Source: Fibrobacter succinogenes
GTDB taxonomy: Bacteria; Fibrobacterota; Fibrobacteria; Fibrobacterales; Fibrobacteraceae
Direction of reading: 5' to 3'
Assembly: GCA_902762795.1 (NCBI GenBank)
Contig: CACWPM010000027.1
Location: 21,898 to 85,897, forward strand
Length of the DNA stretch: 64,000 nt
Shown: one piece after another, positions 10,389-19,290 of the stretch
Layout of the letters: every line of letters begins with the position of its first letter
Numbering within the stretch: position 1 is the first letter of the stretch
Notes under the pieces: generated by a model
Database searches by the model: none
Seen by the model: only the letters and a program-made list of their open reading frames with translations
Told to the model about the DNA's origin: nothing
Program-made: the position numbers and the translations under genes

Positions 10389-11684
10389 ATGGAAAAGAAA
10401 ATTCTTTTTTGGCCGGATGTATATAAAGAACAAGGGCACTGGCTTCCGACTTTTGTCTGGGCTAAGGAACTTATTAATAGAGGGTATCAAGTCTCTTACA
10501 TGGGAATTCAGGATTGTAGATCTCTTGTTGAATCGTTTAATAAAGATATCCAATACCATGAAATTTTTGAGAAGTTATACCCTTTGGGATATACGGACCA
10601 AAGCCACACAACTCCTGAAGGCCGTTGGAAACCTGAACATGTATTAAGAATATTAAATGGTGAATTGAATCATATTTTTACAGGAGTAGATAGGCCTGAC
10701 GTGTTGGTTTCTGGATATTTTACATCATTGGAAAGTTTGATTATTCATCGTAAATATAATGTTAAGGTTATTATTTCTACGACATATTTAAGACATCCGG
10801 AAAATGATCCTGCGATGCGAGCCGTCCAAAATTTGACTGCTTATCCAGATGCTGTAAAAAAAAGGATTCTTACATTTAAACAAAAGGAATATTCTTGGCC
10901 GCCCCATATTTTAAGAAGGGAGCTTTCTATTGATGAATTTGTAAAGCCGTTAACAAGTTTTAAAGAATTGATTCCGTGCCCTAGAGAATTTGACTATCAA
11001 CACTATGAGCATGGCGATTTAGTTCACTATGTAGAACCGTGTATAACGCCTTGCCTAAAAGATAGGACCAATGATGCCTCTTTAGGCGATAAAGCTGAAG
11101 ACGTTAAAGGTTATTGGGACTCTTTTGTAGATGAACATACAAAAATTATTTTTGCAACGGCAGGTTCGCAGATTCTTGATTACGGCAAAAAAGCGGAACA
11201 CATGTTCGATGAACTTATCAAGATGATGGATGCTCCGCAAATGAAAGATTGTCATCTACTTCTTTCTGTTGGGGAAAAATTGTTGCGTACAAGAGATTGG
11301 AGTAAAATAAATAATAAAAATGTAACTGTAAAAGGTTGGGTCCCTCAACGCAAGATTTTATCTTCAGGAAACGTTCATTGTGCCTTTATTCATGGAGGCT
11401 TGGCGACAATCAAGGAATGTATTTATTATGGTGTACCCTTTGTCATTGCGCCCATGGGAAAAGATCAATTAGATAATGCTCTTCGTTTACGTGAAAACGG
11501 TATTGACAACATGCTAGATGTTGAAACGAGTATAACGGATTGTTATTTATACTATATGAATAAGGTAACAACTGATTTTCGTATAAAGAAAAATATGGGA
11601 AGATTGTATAATATATTCCAAGATTCAGAAAATAAGCTTGAAGGTGTGAGTATAATCGAGTCTGAGGCTGCTTCTTCAAATTGA
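10389..11684 (+). CDS. GT1-family (UGT/MGT-like) glycosyltransferase
   Basis: The 431-residue product has a GT-B layout. The N-terminal domain opens with KKILFWPDVYKEQGHWLP, reminiscent of the glycine/histidine acceptor loop of macrolide-type glycosyltransferases. The C-terminal donor-binding segment reads GWVPQRKILSS, then HGGLATIKECIYYGVPFV and KDQLDN. This is the shape of the sugar-nucleotide-binding box of GT1 enzymes, so a UDP- or dTDP-sugar donor is likely. It starts 15 bases after TcA with AAAAGGAGG as ribosome-binding site, and TcB-TcC follows 22 bases later, so all three are probably one operon. Its placement suggests that it modifies a toxin component or a co-made small molecule. 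The acceptor cannot be deduced. Base composition matches TcA, not the GC-rich TcB. Confidence 0.85.
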   Translation: MEKKILFWPDVYKEQGHWLPTFVWAKELINRGYQVSYMGIQDCRSLVESFNKDIQYHEIFEKLYPLGYTDQSHTTPEGRWKPEHVLRILNGELNHIFTGVDRPDVLVSGYFTSLESLIIHRKYNVKVIISTTYLRHPENDPAMRAVQNLTAYPDAVKKRILTFKQKEYSWPPHILRRELSIDEFVKPLTSFKELIPCPREFDYQHYEHGDLVHYVEPCITPCLKDRTNDASLGDKAEDVKGYWDSFVDEHTKIIFATAGSQILDYGKKAEHMFDELIKMMDAPQMKDCHLLLSVGEKLLRTRDWSKINNKNVTVKGWVPQRKILSSGNVHCAFIHGGLATIKECIYYGVPFVIAPMGKDQLDNALRLRENGIDNMLDVETSITDCYLYYMNKVTTDFRIKKNMGRLYNIFQDSENKLEGVSIIESEAASSN

Positions 11685-11706
11685 TAAGGTGTGGGTGGTA
11701 TAGCGT

Positions 11707-14700
11707 ATGGCGGAACAGCAGAAAGGTAGCGAGTCGAAGGAAGGCCAGGGCAAGTCTTGGCTCCTTAGCGGTCCCGTGCTCAGCACGGGGCGTGGTGGTG
11801 GTGCTTTGCGTGGAACGAAGGGCGAGTTTAATTGCGACGCCCATACCGGAAGTGCGAAGCTGTCCATACCTTTGCCATTTACTCCCGACAGGGAAGGGGC
11901 TATTCCGCCTGTGTCGTTGTCCTACGATTCCGGGAACGGGAACGGAGCGTTTGGCCTTGGCTGGCTCCTGAACAGTCCGCGCATAGAACGTTCCACTTCG
12001 CGCAGGCTCCCGCTGTACATGGATTCCGAAGACTCGGATGTGTTTACGCTCTCCGGCGCCGACTTGGTCTGCATCGCCGAGGAAAAACGCGGAACGACAA
12101 CGGTACGCCATTACCGCCTGCAATCCGAATCGCAGTTCTCCCACATCGAATTCAGGAAGGAGGCTGACGGTGCGACTTCGTTCCATGTATTCGGATCTGA
12201 CGGGAGCCAGTCCACATATGGCGACTCTGCGGAATCGCGCATCGAAGACCCGCAATATCCCGGACATGTGTTTGCCTACCTGATCAGTCGCAGCGAGGAT
12301 GCGCTCGGCAACGTCGTGCGCTACCGCTACTGCGGGGACGGTGCGAACCGCCATCTGCTACAAGTGCTCTACGGAAACAAGGTCCCGGGTACGACATCTT
12401 TGTTGCCCGACGATTTCCATCTAGGCCTTGTGTTCGCGTATGCGGAACGCGATGATGTCTATGTAAATCGCAAGCCCGGATTCGAGGTGCGTTGCGGTCT
12501 CAGGTGCGAATCTGCTACGCTCTATCACGGCTTCGGCTCTGCTTCACTCTTTTCCGACGAAAATAAGGTCCGGTCGCTTTCTTTCCAGTACACAGCCGGA
12601 TGCGGCGGGGTCTCGCTTCTGGAGAAGGTCGTGGAGAGCGGGCACCGTGTACTGGCCGACGGTTCTTCCGCTTCGGAAAGCTTGCCCCCCATGTCGTTCT
12701 CGTATTTCCCATTCGTACTCGGCAAGGAATGGTGCGAATTCGACAGTAGCTCGGTGAGCGATATTCCCGGCGGCTTCACGTCCGCCGAATGGGTTGACCT
12801 CTACGGCGAGGGCATCGCCGGCCTGCTCATGGACTGCGGCGGCAAGTGGTACTTTAAGCACAATCTGGGGAACGGCCGCCTATCTTCTGCTTCGGAAGTG
12901 GGCGACAGACCTGTTCCGGGTACACCTTCCGGCCTTACCGATGTCGAGGGCAACGGGGTTCTTGCGCTTGTCGAGAATAGTGGTGTGAACGCTGGTGCAT
13001 CTTTCCTTGACGAATCCGGAAAGTTTGGGCCGCGCAAGAAGTTTGGGAGTGTTCCGTGGATTGACTGGGAACGTCCAAACATAAAGTTCATGGATCTTGA
13101 CGGCGACGGACGCAGCGAAATCGTCGTTGCCGAAAATGACAGGATACGCGTGTATCTCTCCGGCGGCGTGAAGGGCTACGGGAACGCCATCTATAGGTAC
13201 TTTACCGATCCGGGCGAGAAACCGGTGCTCATTTCGCAATCCCCGAACGAGGCGGTGTTCGCCGCCGACATGACGGGCGACGGCCTCGCCGATCTTGTGC
13301 GTGTCCGGTTCTCGGATGTCTGTTACTGGCCGAACTTTGGCCACGGACACTTTGGCTCTGCAATTTATATGGATAACGCGCCCGTCTTGGGCGGTTACAA
13401 GAATTTCAATCCCGCGAACCTGATCGTTGCGGACATTGATGGTTCAGGGACCACGGACTTGCTATACCGTGAGGGCGACCGTCTCCATATCTACCGCAAC
13501 TGTCTCGGGAAATCGTTCGAGTTCGTCGATACGGTCTCGCTTCCTGGCAAGGGCGGGATGGTAAAGTCGGCGGATGTCCTCGGGACCGGCCATTCGACCA
13601 TCGTGTTCGGCTCCCCGCTGTTTGCGGATGCGTCCGCATCGCCTCGGTACTTGCCGGTGCAGGGTGGGCGTACCAACGTCATGTCCGGCTACTCGAACGG
13701 GACGGGTGCGCAAGTCGATATTGAATACACGCCAAGCACTGCCTACTACCTCAAGGACAAACTGTCCGGGAATCCGTGGACTACGAAGTTGCCATACGTC
13801 GTTCAGTGTGTCTCCAAGGTCGTGTCGAGGGATCTCGTCACGGGCTGGGACCGCACCGAAACCTACGCCTACCGCGACGGCTACCACGACCCGGACTTCA
13901 GGGAGTTCAGGGGCTTCGGCTCCGTAGTGCTGCGCGAGCACGAGTGCGGCATCGACCCGGATACCGACCAGGATATACGCGAGACAAGGAGCGAATTTTA
14001 CCTGGGACGTCCGTCCGAGAAGCCCGCACTGGATTGCGCCCAGGCGATGACGACCCGCCAGTGGCAAGAAGGCTGCCGCTCGTTCCAGGGGATGCCGAAA
14101 AGCCGCAAAGTCCTTTCCGTCAACAGGGACGGGACAGAAACCAGGGAATATTCCACGACGACGTGGACTTACCGGTCAAAATTTATCATGGAAGCCCACC
14201 TGCCGGGCGACAGGTTCCGCAACGGTTCTTGCTGGCTGTGCATCCAGGAGTCGGAGACTTCCTCGTTCCGCGAATCTGCCGACGACACGCCGCGCACGAA
14301 CGCCTCGTTTACACTGGCTACGGATGCGTACGGGAGGCCACTCCTCTCGGCCTCGGTCTGGTACGGTCGCGGAGGCTCGAAGCCGGACGGCCTGCCCGAT
14401 GTCGTGTGGAACGAACAGAAGAAGAACTTTGTGACCTTCACCGAGACTGGCTATACCCAGGATTCCGTGCATTCTTCGGGCAAGTTCCGCATGGGCCTCC
14501 TGAAAAAAACTATCTCTTATGAAGTGAAAGGATTCAGTGCATCCAACCTGGACAATCCGCAAAAGTTGAGGGAACTGTTCGCAGACGCGAGCAGGGCTCG
14601 TGACGTCCTGACCCGGGAAGACGTCGTCTTCTACGACGACGCCCTTTCCGCACCCCGTACCGACGACACGTGCGGCCTCGCTGGGCTCGCTTATGAGCGC

Positions 14701-17517
14701 TACGGGCTTGCCTTCGAGGCTCAGTCTCTCTCCACGATCTACGGGAACTCTGTGGACGCAGGCGACATGGCCGCGGCGGGATATGTCCTCCGCGGCGGCG
14801 ACTGGTACCGCCGATCCGGCAGGAACGTCTATGCGACGGGCGCGACGTCGAGCTTCTACCGCCCCTGCGGGATCGAGGACGCCTTCGGGAACCTCGCTTC
14901 CGTCGCCTACGATGCGCACTCATGGCTCGCGGAGTCCGTCACGGACGCCGTGGGGAACACGGTCTCCGCCGACAACGACTACCATTACATGTCCCCGCGG
15001 ACGGTGACGGACGCGAACGGCAACAGGACCGCAGTGGACTGGACGCCCCTCGGTCTCGTCTCGAAGGTTGCCCTGATGGGCAAGGCGGGGCTTTCGGAAG
15101 GCGACACGCTCGACAGCCCAACCGAAGAGTTTATCTACGACTTCGGCTGCTTCGAAAATTCGGGTACGCCTGTCCACGTGCGCACCCGCCGCCGCGAGGT
15201 GCACGGATCGTCCACTTGCAGGTGGCTGGAGTCCGTCGAGTATTCGGACGGTGCGGGCCGCGTCGTGCTCGCCAAGGCCGTCGCGGAACCCGGCAAGTAC
15301 AAGGCCGTAGAGAACGGCGCTGTCGTCGAGAAGGACAGCGGGGCAGATGTACGCTGGGTGGGGACCGGCCGCACGGTTTACAACAACGCGGGCAATCCCG
15401 TCAAGCAGTACGAGCCGTATTTCAGCGGGACGGACGCCTACGAGAGCGAACCCGCCATCGTCGAGACCGGGGTCACGCCCGTGCTGCACTACGACCCGCT
15501 CGACAGGCTCGTGCGCACGGATTTGCCGGACGGGACGTTTAGCAGGGTGGAATTCGCCACGTGGGAACAGAGGAGTTTCGACCAGGACGACACCGTGCTG
15601 GAAAGCGCCTGGTACGCGGACAGGAACTCGCCGGACCCGACAGGGAACGAGCCTGCAAATCCTGAAAAGAGGGCCGCATGGCTCGCCGCGAAACACGCGG
15701 GCACTCCCTCCGTGGAGTATCTGGACGCGCAGGGCCGCCCGTTCTACGGCATCGCGGACAACGGGACGCGGGGCAGGTACGCCACGCTCACGGTGTTCGA
15801 CGTCCTGGGCAACCCGCTCTCTGTGACGGACGCTCGCGGCAACGTGGTAATGTCGTATGCCTACAACTCCCTCTCCGTGGCCTGCCGGACGGACAGCATG
15901 GACGCCGGCGAACGAAAAGCTTTGCTAGCTGTCGATGGTCAGCCCGCACTGGGCTTTGACAGCCGCGGACACAGGCTGCGCAGCGTTTACGATGCATTGC
16001 GCCGCCCCATGGAACAGTGGCTGGGCGAGAACGGCGGCACGGAAAAGCTTGTCGGCAGGACCGTTTACGGCGAATCCGCGGCGAATCCCGAAGTCAGTAA
16101 TTTGCGCGGAATGGCGTGGAAATCCTACGACCAGAGCGGGCTCGTCGAGAACGCCGCCTACGATTTCAAGGGCAACCTGCTAGAGAGCGCAAGGCGGTTT
16201 ACCAAGGCGTATAACCAGACCATAGACTGGAACGTCGCCGCCCCGGACGCCCTGCTGGAACCGGAGACGTTCACGACGGTTACGGCCTACGACGCGCTGA
16301 ACCGCGCGATAAGCATAAAGACCCCGCACAACTCAAGCATTCCCGCGAGCGAGATTTTGCCTGCATACAACGAGGCGAACCTGCTCGAGAAGGTCGACGT
16401 GAAGCTGCGCGGGGCCGCCACCGCCACGAACTTCGTCCGGGACATCGACTACGACGCGAAGGGGCAGCGCGAGCGAATCCAGTATGGCAACGGCTCTACG
16501 ACAGGCTACGCCTACGACGAGAAAACGTTCCGCTTGAAACGGCTCCTGACCACGCGCAACAACGGCGCGGACGTCTTGCAGGACCTCAACTACACCTACG
16601 ACGCCGTAGGCAATGTCACGCAGATAGACGACAGCGCCCAGCAGACGATATTCTTCAACGGCAGTGTTGTCAGCCCGAGCCAGAAGTTCGAATACGACGC
16701 TCTGTACAGGCTGGTAAAGGCCACCGGCCGCGAGCATGTTTCTGTGAATGCGGACAGCGAACCGGAGGCCGAAGGCTATAACGCCGCGCAGATAAGCCCG
16801 CAGGACGGCACCGCCATGCGGAACTACGCCCGCGAATGGGAATATGACAGCGTCGGCAACATCCTGTCCATAATCCACCAGGCCAACGGCAACGCGTGGA
16901 CCCGCACGAACGCCTACGCCACGGACAGCAACCGCCTGACAAGTTCCACGGTCGGGAGCACCTCTGCGAGCTTCTCCTACAACGCCCACGGCAGCATGGC
17001 CTCCATGCCGCACCTCTCCGCGATGGACTGGGATTTCGCCGAAAAACTGTGCCACATCACGCGCGGCACGACGGAGGCGTACTACAGCTACGACGGCAGC
17101 GGCATCCGCACGAGGAAGGTGGTCGAGAAGAACGGCACCGTGGAGACGAGGCTGTCGACCAGAAGCGCATCGCGCTGGTGGAGACGCTTACGGTGGAAAA
17201 CGGGAACCGTGTCGCGAACCCCGCGTCCGTGCAACGCTACCAGCTTGACAACCACCTCGGCTCGGCTGCCCTTGAACTCGACGCATCCGCTAACGTCATC
17301 AGCTACGAGGAATACTACCCCTACGGCGACACTAGCTACCGCGTCGGCCGCAACGCAAGCGAAGTCAGCCAGAAACGCTACCGCTACACCGGCAAGGAGA
17401 AGGACGAGGAAAGTTCCCTTTACTACTGCGAGCAGCGCTACTACGCCGCCCATATATCAAGGTGGGTCTCCACGAGTTATGAGGACTACGATGATGCTAA
17501 GGCAAGTAAGGTTCTGA
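11707..17517 (+). CDS. TcB-TcC fusion (SpvB / Rhs core), frameshifted near its 3' end
   Basis: TcB and TcC form the cocoon that encloses the toxic tip and docks on TcA. The first 300 or so residues are SpvB-like (LSYDSGNGNGAFGLGW). FG-GAP/VCBS-type repeats follow (FMDLDGDGRSEIVV, ADMTGDGLADLVRV, ADIDGSGTTDLLY), then a TcB middle region and YD/Rhs repeats from about residue 1100. The two subunits are one polypeptide. Near 17155, after GAGGCTGT, the frame is lost relative to intact sister cassettes, as if 79 bp were missing. The last 120 residues are therefore out-of-frame sequence rich in Arg, Thr and Ser. The true continuation lies in the next frame (17157-18128). The gene is GC-rich, unlike its neighbours. 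The break may be real or an assembly error in repeated DNA. Confidence 0.88.
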   Translation: MAEQQKGSESKEGQGKSWLLSGPVLSTGRGGGALRGTKGEFNCDAHTGSAKLSIPLPFTPDREGAIPPVSLSYDSGNGNGAFGLGWLLNSPRIERSTSRRLPLYMDSEDSDVFTLSGADLVCIAEEKRGTTTVRHYRLQSESQFSHIEFRKEADGATSFHVFGSDGSQSTYGDSAESRIEDPQYPGHVFAYLISRSEDALGNVVRYRYCGDGANRHLLQVLYGNKVPGTTSLLPDDFHLGLVFAYAERDDVYVNRKPGFEVRCGLRCESATLYHGFGSASLFSDENKVRSLSFQYTAGCGGVSLLEKVVESGHRVLADGSSASESLPPMSFSYFPFVLGKEWCEFDSSSVSDIPGGFTSAEWVDLYGEGIAGLLMDCGGKWYFKHNLGNGRLSSASEVGDRPVPGTPSGLTDVEGNGVLALVENSGVNAGASFLDESGKFGPRKKFGSVPWIDWERPNIKFMDLDGDGRSEIVVAENDRIRVYLSGGVKGYGNAIYRYFTDPGEKPVLISQSPNEAVFAADMTGDGLADLVRVRFSDVCYWPNFGHGHFGSAIYMDNAPVLGGYKNFNPANLIVADIDGSGTTDLLYREGDRLHIYRNCLGKSFEFVDTVSLPGKGGMVKSADVLGTGHSTIVFGSPLFADASASPRYLPVQGGRTNVMSGYSNGTGAQVDIEYTPSTAYYLKDKLSGNPWTTKLPYVVQCVSKVVSRDLVTGWDRTETYAYRDGYHDPDFREFRGFGSVVLREHECGIDPDTDQDIRETRSEFYLGRPSEKPALDCAQAMTTRQWQEGCRSFQGMPKSRKVLSVNRDGTETREYSTTTWTYRSKFIMEAHLPGDRFRNGSCWLCIQESETSSFRESADDTPRTNASFTLATDAYGRPLLSASVWYGRGGSKPDGLPDVVWNEQKKNFVTFTETGYTQDSVHSSGKFRMGLLKKTISYEVKGFSASNLDNPQKLRELFADASRARDVLTREDVVFYDDALSAPRTDDTCGLAGLAYERYGLAFEAQSLSTIYGNSVDAGDMAAAGYVLRGGDWYRRSGRNVYATGATSSFYRPCGIEDAFGNLASVAYDAHSWLAESVTDAVGNTVSADNDYHYMSPRTVTDANGNRTAVDWTPLGLVSKVALMGKAGLSEGDTLDSPTEEFIYDFGCFENSGTPVHVRTRRREVHGSSTCRWLESVEYSDGAGRVVLAKAVAEPGKYKAVENGAVVEKDSGADVRWVGTGRTVYNNAGNPVKQYEPYFSGTDAYESEPAIVETGVTPVLHYDPLDRLVRTDLPDGTFSRVEFATWEQRSFDQDDTVLESAWYADRNSPDPTGNEPANPEKRAAWLAAKHAGTPSVEYLDAQGRPFYGIADNGTRGRYATLTVFDVLGNPLSVTDARGNVVMSYAYNSLSVACRTDSMDAGERKALLAVDGQPALGFDSRGHRLRSVYDALRRPMEQWLGENGGTEKLVGRTVYGESAANPEVSNLRGMAWKSYDQSGLVENAAYDFKGNLLESARRFTKAYNQTIDWNVAAPDALLEPETFTTVTAYDALNRAISIKTPHNSSIPASEILPAYNEANLLEKVDVKLRGAATATNFVRDIDYDAKGQRERIQYGNGSTTGYAYDEKTFRLKRLLTTRNNGADVLQDLNYTYDAVGNVTQIDDSAQQTIFFNGSVVSPSQKFEYDALYRLVKATGREHVSVNADSEPEAEGYNAAQISPQDGTAMRNYAREWEYDSVGNILSIIHQANGNAWTRTNAYATDSNRLTSSTVGSTSASFSYNAHGSMASMPHLSAMDWDFAEKLCHITRGTTEAYYSYDGSGIRTRKVVEKNGTVETRLSTRSASRWWRRLRWKTGTVSRTPRPCNATSLTTTSARLPLNSTHPLTSSATRNTTPTATLATASAATQAKSARNATATPARRRTRKVPFTTASSATTPPIYQGGSPRVMRTTMMLRQVRF

Positions 17518-18128
17518 TTGATGCAATAAGGGCGAATGTGTCGTCTGAGTTGAGTGATGATGGAAAAAAAGCGATTGAATCAATAATTGAGATGATTCAA
17601 AATGGATCGCTTGATAATGAAATATATAGAGAGGGAATTGAAGAAAAACCGGAACTTGGTTCTAAAGCAAAACCTACGAATTTGAAACATTTAGTGGGAA
17701 AAGACTTATATTATATTGCAAGAGCTCGAGATTATCAGATACGAAATAAAACAAATAAAATACCTGAATACTATATTGAATATGGAAATAAATACATGTT
17801 CAAATTTAAATATGAAACGAAAAATTTATTGTCTTCGCAGGGAAAGGATTGGTCCGATAAAACACTTAGATATTTACATCAAGCTATGGAATCTGAACTT
17901 CAGAAATCTAAAGTAGACATGGAAAATGATTCTTGGAAATTAAAAAATTTTGCTTATGAAACTCATCCCAAAGCTTATATTGATGCGGGTTTGTTTGATC
18001 TTTCAAAAGAAGATTGGTTTAGAATTGTGAAAACCCCTGACTTTGCCGATTTATCGACGCCCTCTGGACTTGAACAAATAATTAAAGTTGGTTGGGAGTT
18101 TATAAAACAAAGGGGTCTTTTAAAATGA
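17157..18128 (+). pseudogene. Displaced C-terminal end of the TcB-TcC gene: Rhs core end plus family-A toxin tip
   Basis: This frame resumes exactly where the upstream Rhs frame is lost and encodes the end of the Rhs core (DNHLGSAALELD, YYPYGDTSY, RYTGKEKDEESS). A toxin domain of about 210 residues follows. The usual DP...DPSGT end of the core, the region of Rhs self-cleavage, is absent: WVST joins directly to the tip. The tip carries DLYYIARARDYQ, YIEYGNKYMFKFKY and HPKAYIDAGLFDL, motifs shared with the tips ending at 21454 and 31541. I do not recognise a named enzyme family. ATG of the next gene overlaps the TGA. Without frameshift correction this part has no start codon of its own and would not be made. 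Confidence 0.75.
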
Positions 18129-19153
18129 TGTTGTGGAACAAATTGTTAAAATTTTTAATTTCATTTTCGGTGTTTAATCTTTTAGGTTGTCTAGATGGTA
18201 AAAACATGCAAATAAAAGAAATAAAAGTTTTAGATTACAGAATAATTCCTTTGGATGTTTTTGTGAAAAATAAGGATTCTATTTCTGTATTGGGGTATAG
18301 ATTTTCAGACCTAGATGGTTACGCTTTTGTTCCTGTGACAATAAAATCTAATGATGGTGGGAAAACTTGGAATTTGAAAGTATTCCCTGATGCAAAAAAT
18401 ATGCCTCGTTTTTTTAGGTATTTGAAGTATATTTTTTTATATAATTATGAGAAAGGAGAAACAAGGGCTTCTGTTTATATATCAGAGGATTTGGGGAATT
18501 CTTGGAATTTGTTTGGAGAACAGGATCTACTTATTTGTGAAATACCAGTATTTGGCAATCTTGATGTCAAAAATCCTGAAGTTCATCAGATTAATAAAAT
18601 CATAGCCGATGATTCTTGGTATGTAGAGGAAGAACCTTTATATACAAATTTTATAGTTCGTAAGGGAAATCCTGCTTTTACATCACAAGTTGGGCGTATA
18701 AATCGTTATGATGGGTCATCAACTATTATTGATGTGAAACAGGATGTTCATTCTACATTGATGTTTTATGATGAAGAAAATTATTGGATTTTAGGGAAAA
18801 TATATCGTTCGGAACCTCGAAAAGCGAGCGTAGTTCTTCTTAAATCTAATGGAAATCATGTTGAAAAGATAGGTGAATGGCGTAATTTGTCAGGTTCTAA
18901 GCATGCCTCAGATTCTCCAAAAGCAATTTTGGTGACGGATGAAATAATTGCATTTGCTGTTACGGGACCATTTTTGTCAGGTCCGACCGTATTAAGATAT
19001 AGCATAGATAAAGGCTCTCATTGGGAAGAAATAGAACTGCCTACATCAGAAACCGTACAACTTTCTTATGATGATATAAACAAAAAATTAGAAGTAGCGC
19101 TTGCCGACCAACTTTATTTTCGATATGTTGAAATACCTATAGGAAACCGATGA
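18125..19153 (+). CDS. Putative immunity lipoprotein with Asp-box (BNR) repeats, partner of the first family-A tip
   Basis: The start overlaps the preceding TGA in an ATGA arrangement, with AGGGG 11 bases upstream; the longer frame start has no support. The 342-residue product begins with a lipoprotein signal (LISFSVFNLLGC), so it is exported and lipid-anchored. Asp-box-like motifs (SNDGGKTWNL, SEDLGNSWNL, SIDKGSHWEE) suggest a small beta-propeller. Translational overlap with a toxin tip is the typical immunity position. The related proteins at 21488-22447 and 31580-32515 follow related tips. An extracytoplasmic location implies that the toxin acts in, or enters through, the periplasm. Confidence 0.7.
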   Translation: MMLWNKLLKFLISFSVFNLLGCLDGKNMQIKEIKVLDYRIIPLDVFVKNKDSISVLGYRFSDLDGYAFVPVTIKSNDGGKTWNLKVFPDAKNMPRFFRYLKYIFLYNYEKGETRASVYISEDLGNSWNLFGEQDLLICEIPVFGNLDVKNPEVHQINKIIADDSWYVEEEPLYTNFIVRKGNPAFTSQVGRINRYDGSSTIIDVKQDVHSTLMFYDEENYWILGKIYRSEPRKASVVLLKSNGNHVEKIGEWRNLSGSKHASDSPKAILVTDEIIAFAVTGPFLSGPTVLRYSIDKGSHWEEIELPTSETVQLSYDDINKKLEVALADQLYFRYVEIPIGNR

Positions 19154-19180
19154 TATTGTCATTTTTTTTGTTGGCATAAT

Positions 19181-19290
19181 TATATTAATCCTATGAGTTG
19201 TGTTTCATTACAAAGAAAGCCCCACAAATTTCAGGAGGAACCTTCTGATTTAGAAATGCAGTTGCTTGAGCTGGGCTTTCTTTGCGAGAA
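19181..19290 (+). repeat. Cassette leader repeat, copy 1
   Basis: A conserved block of about 110 bp starts at TATATT, 6 bases before the ATG, and runs through the first 33 codons of the following Rhs cassette. It encodes the pattern M-x-x-VS, KFQE, SDLE, LLELGF and LCE. Related copies lie at 22451, 25613 and 29847. The block ends exactly where Rhs core homology begins. Confidence 0.85.

Noticed and set aside
12544..16942. Many overlapping frames of 60-260 codons within the TcB-TcC gene on both strands
   Set aside because: They are GC-rich shadow frames with Arg/Pro/Ser-biased composition and no independent support.
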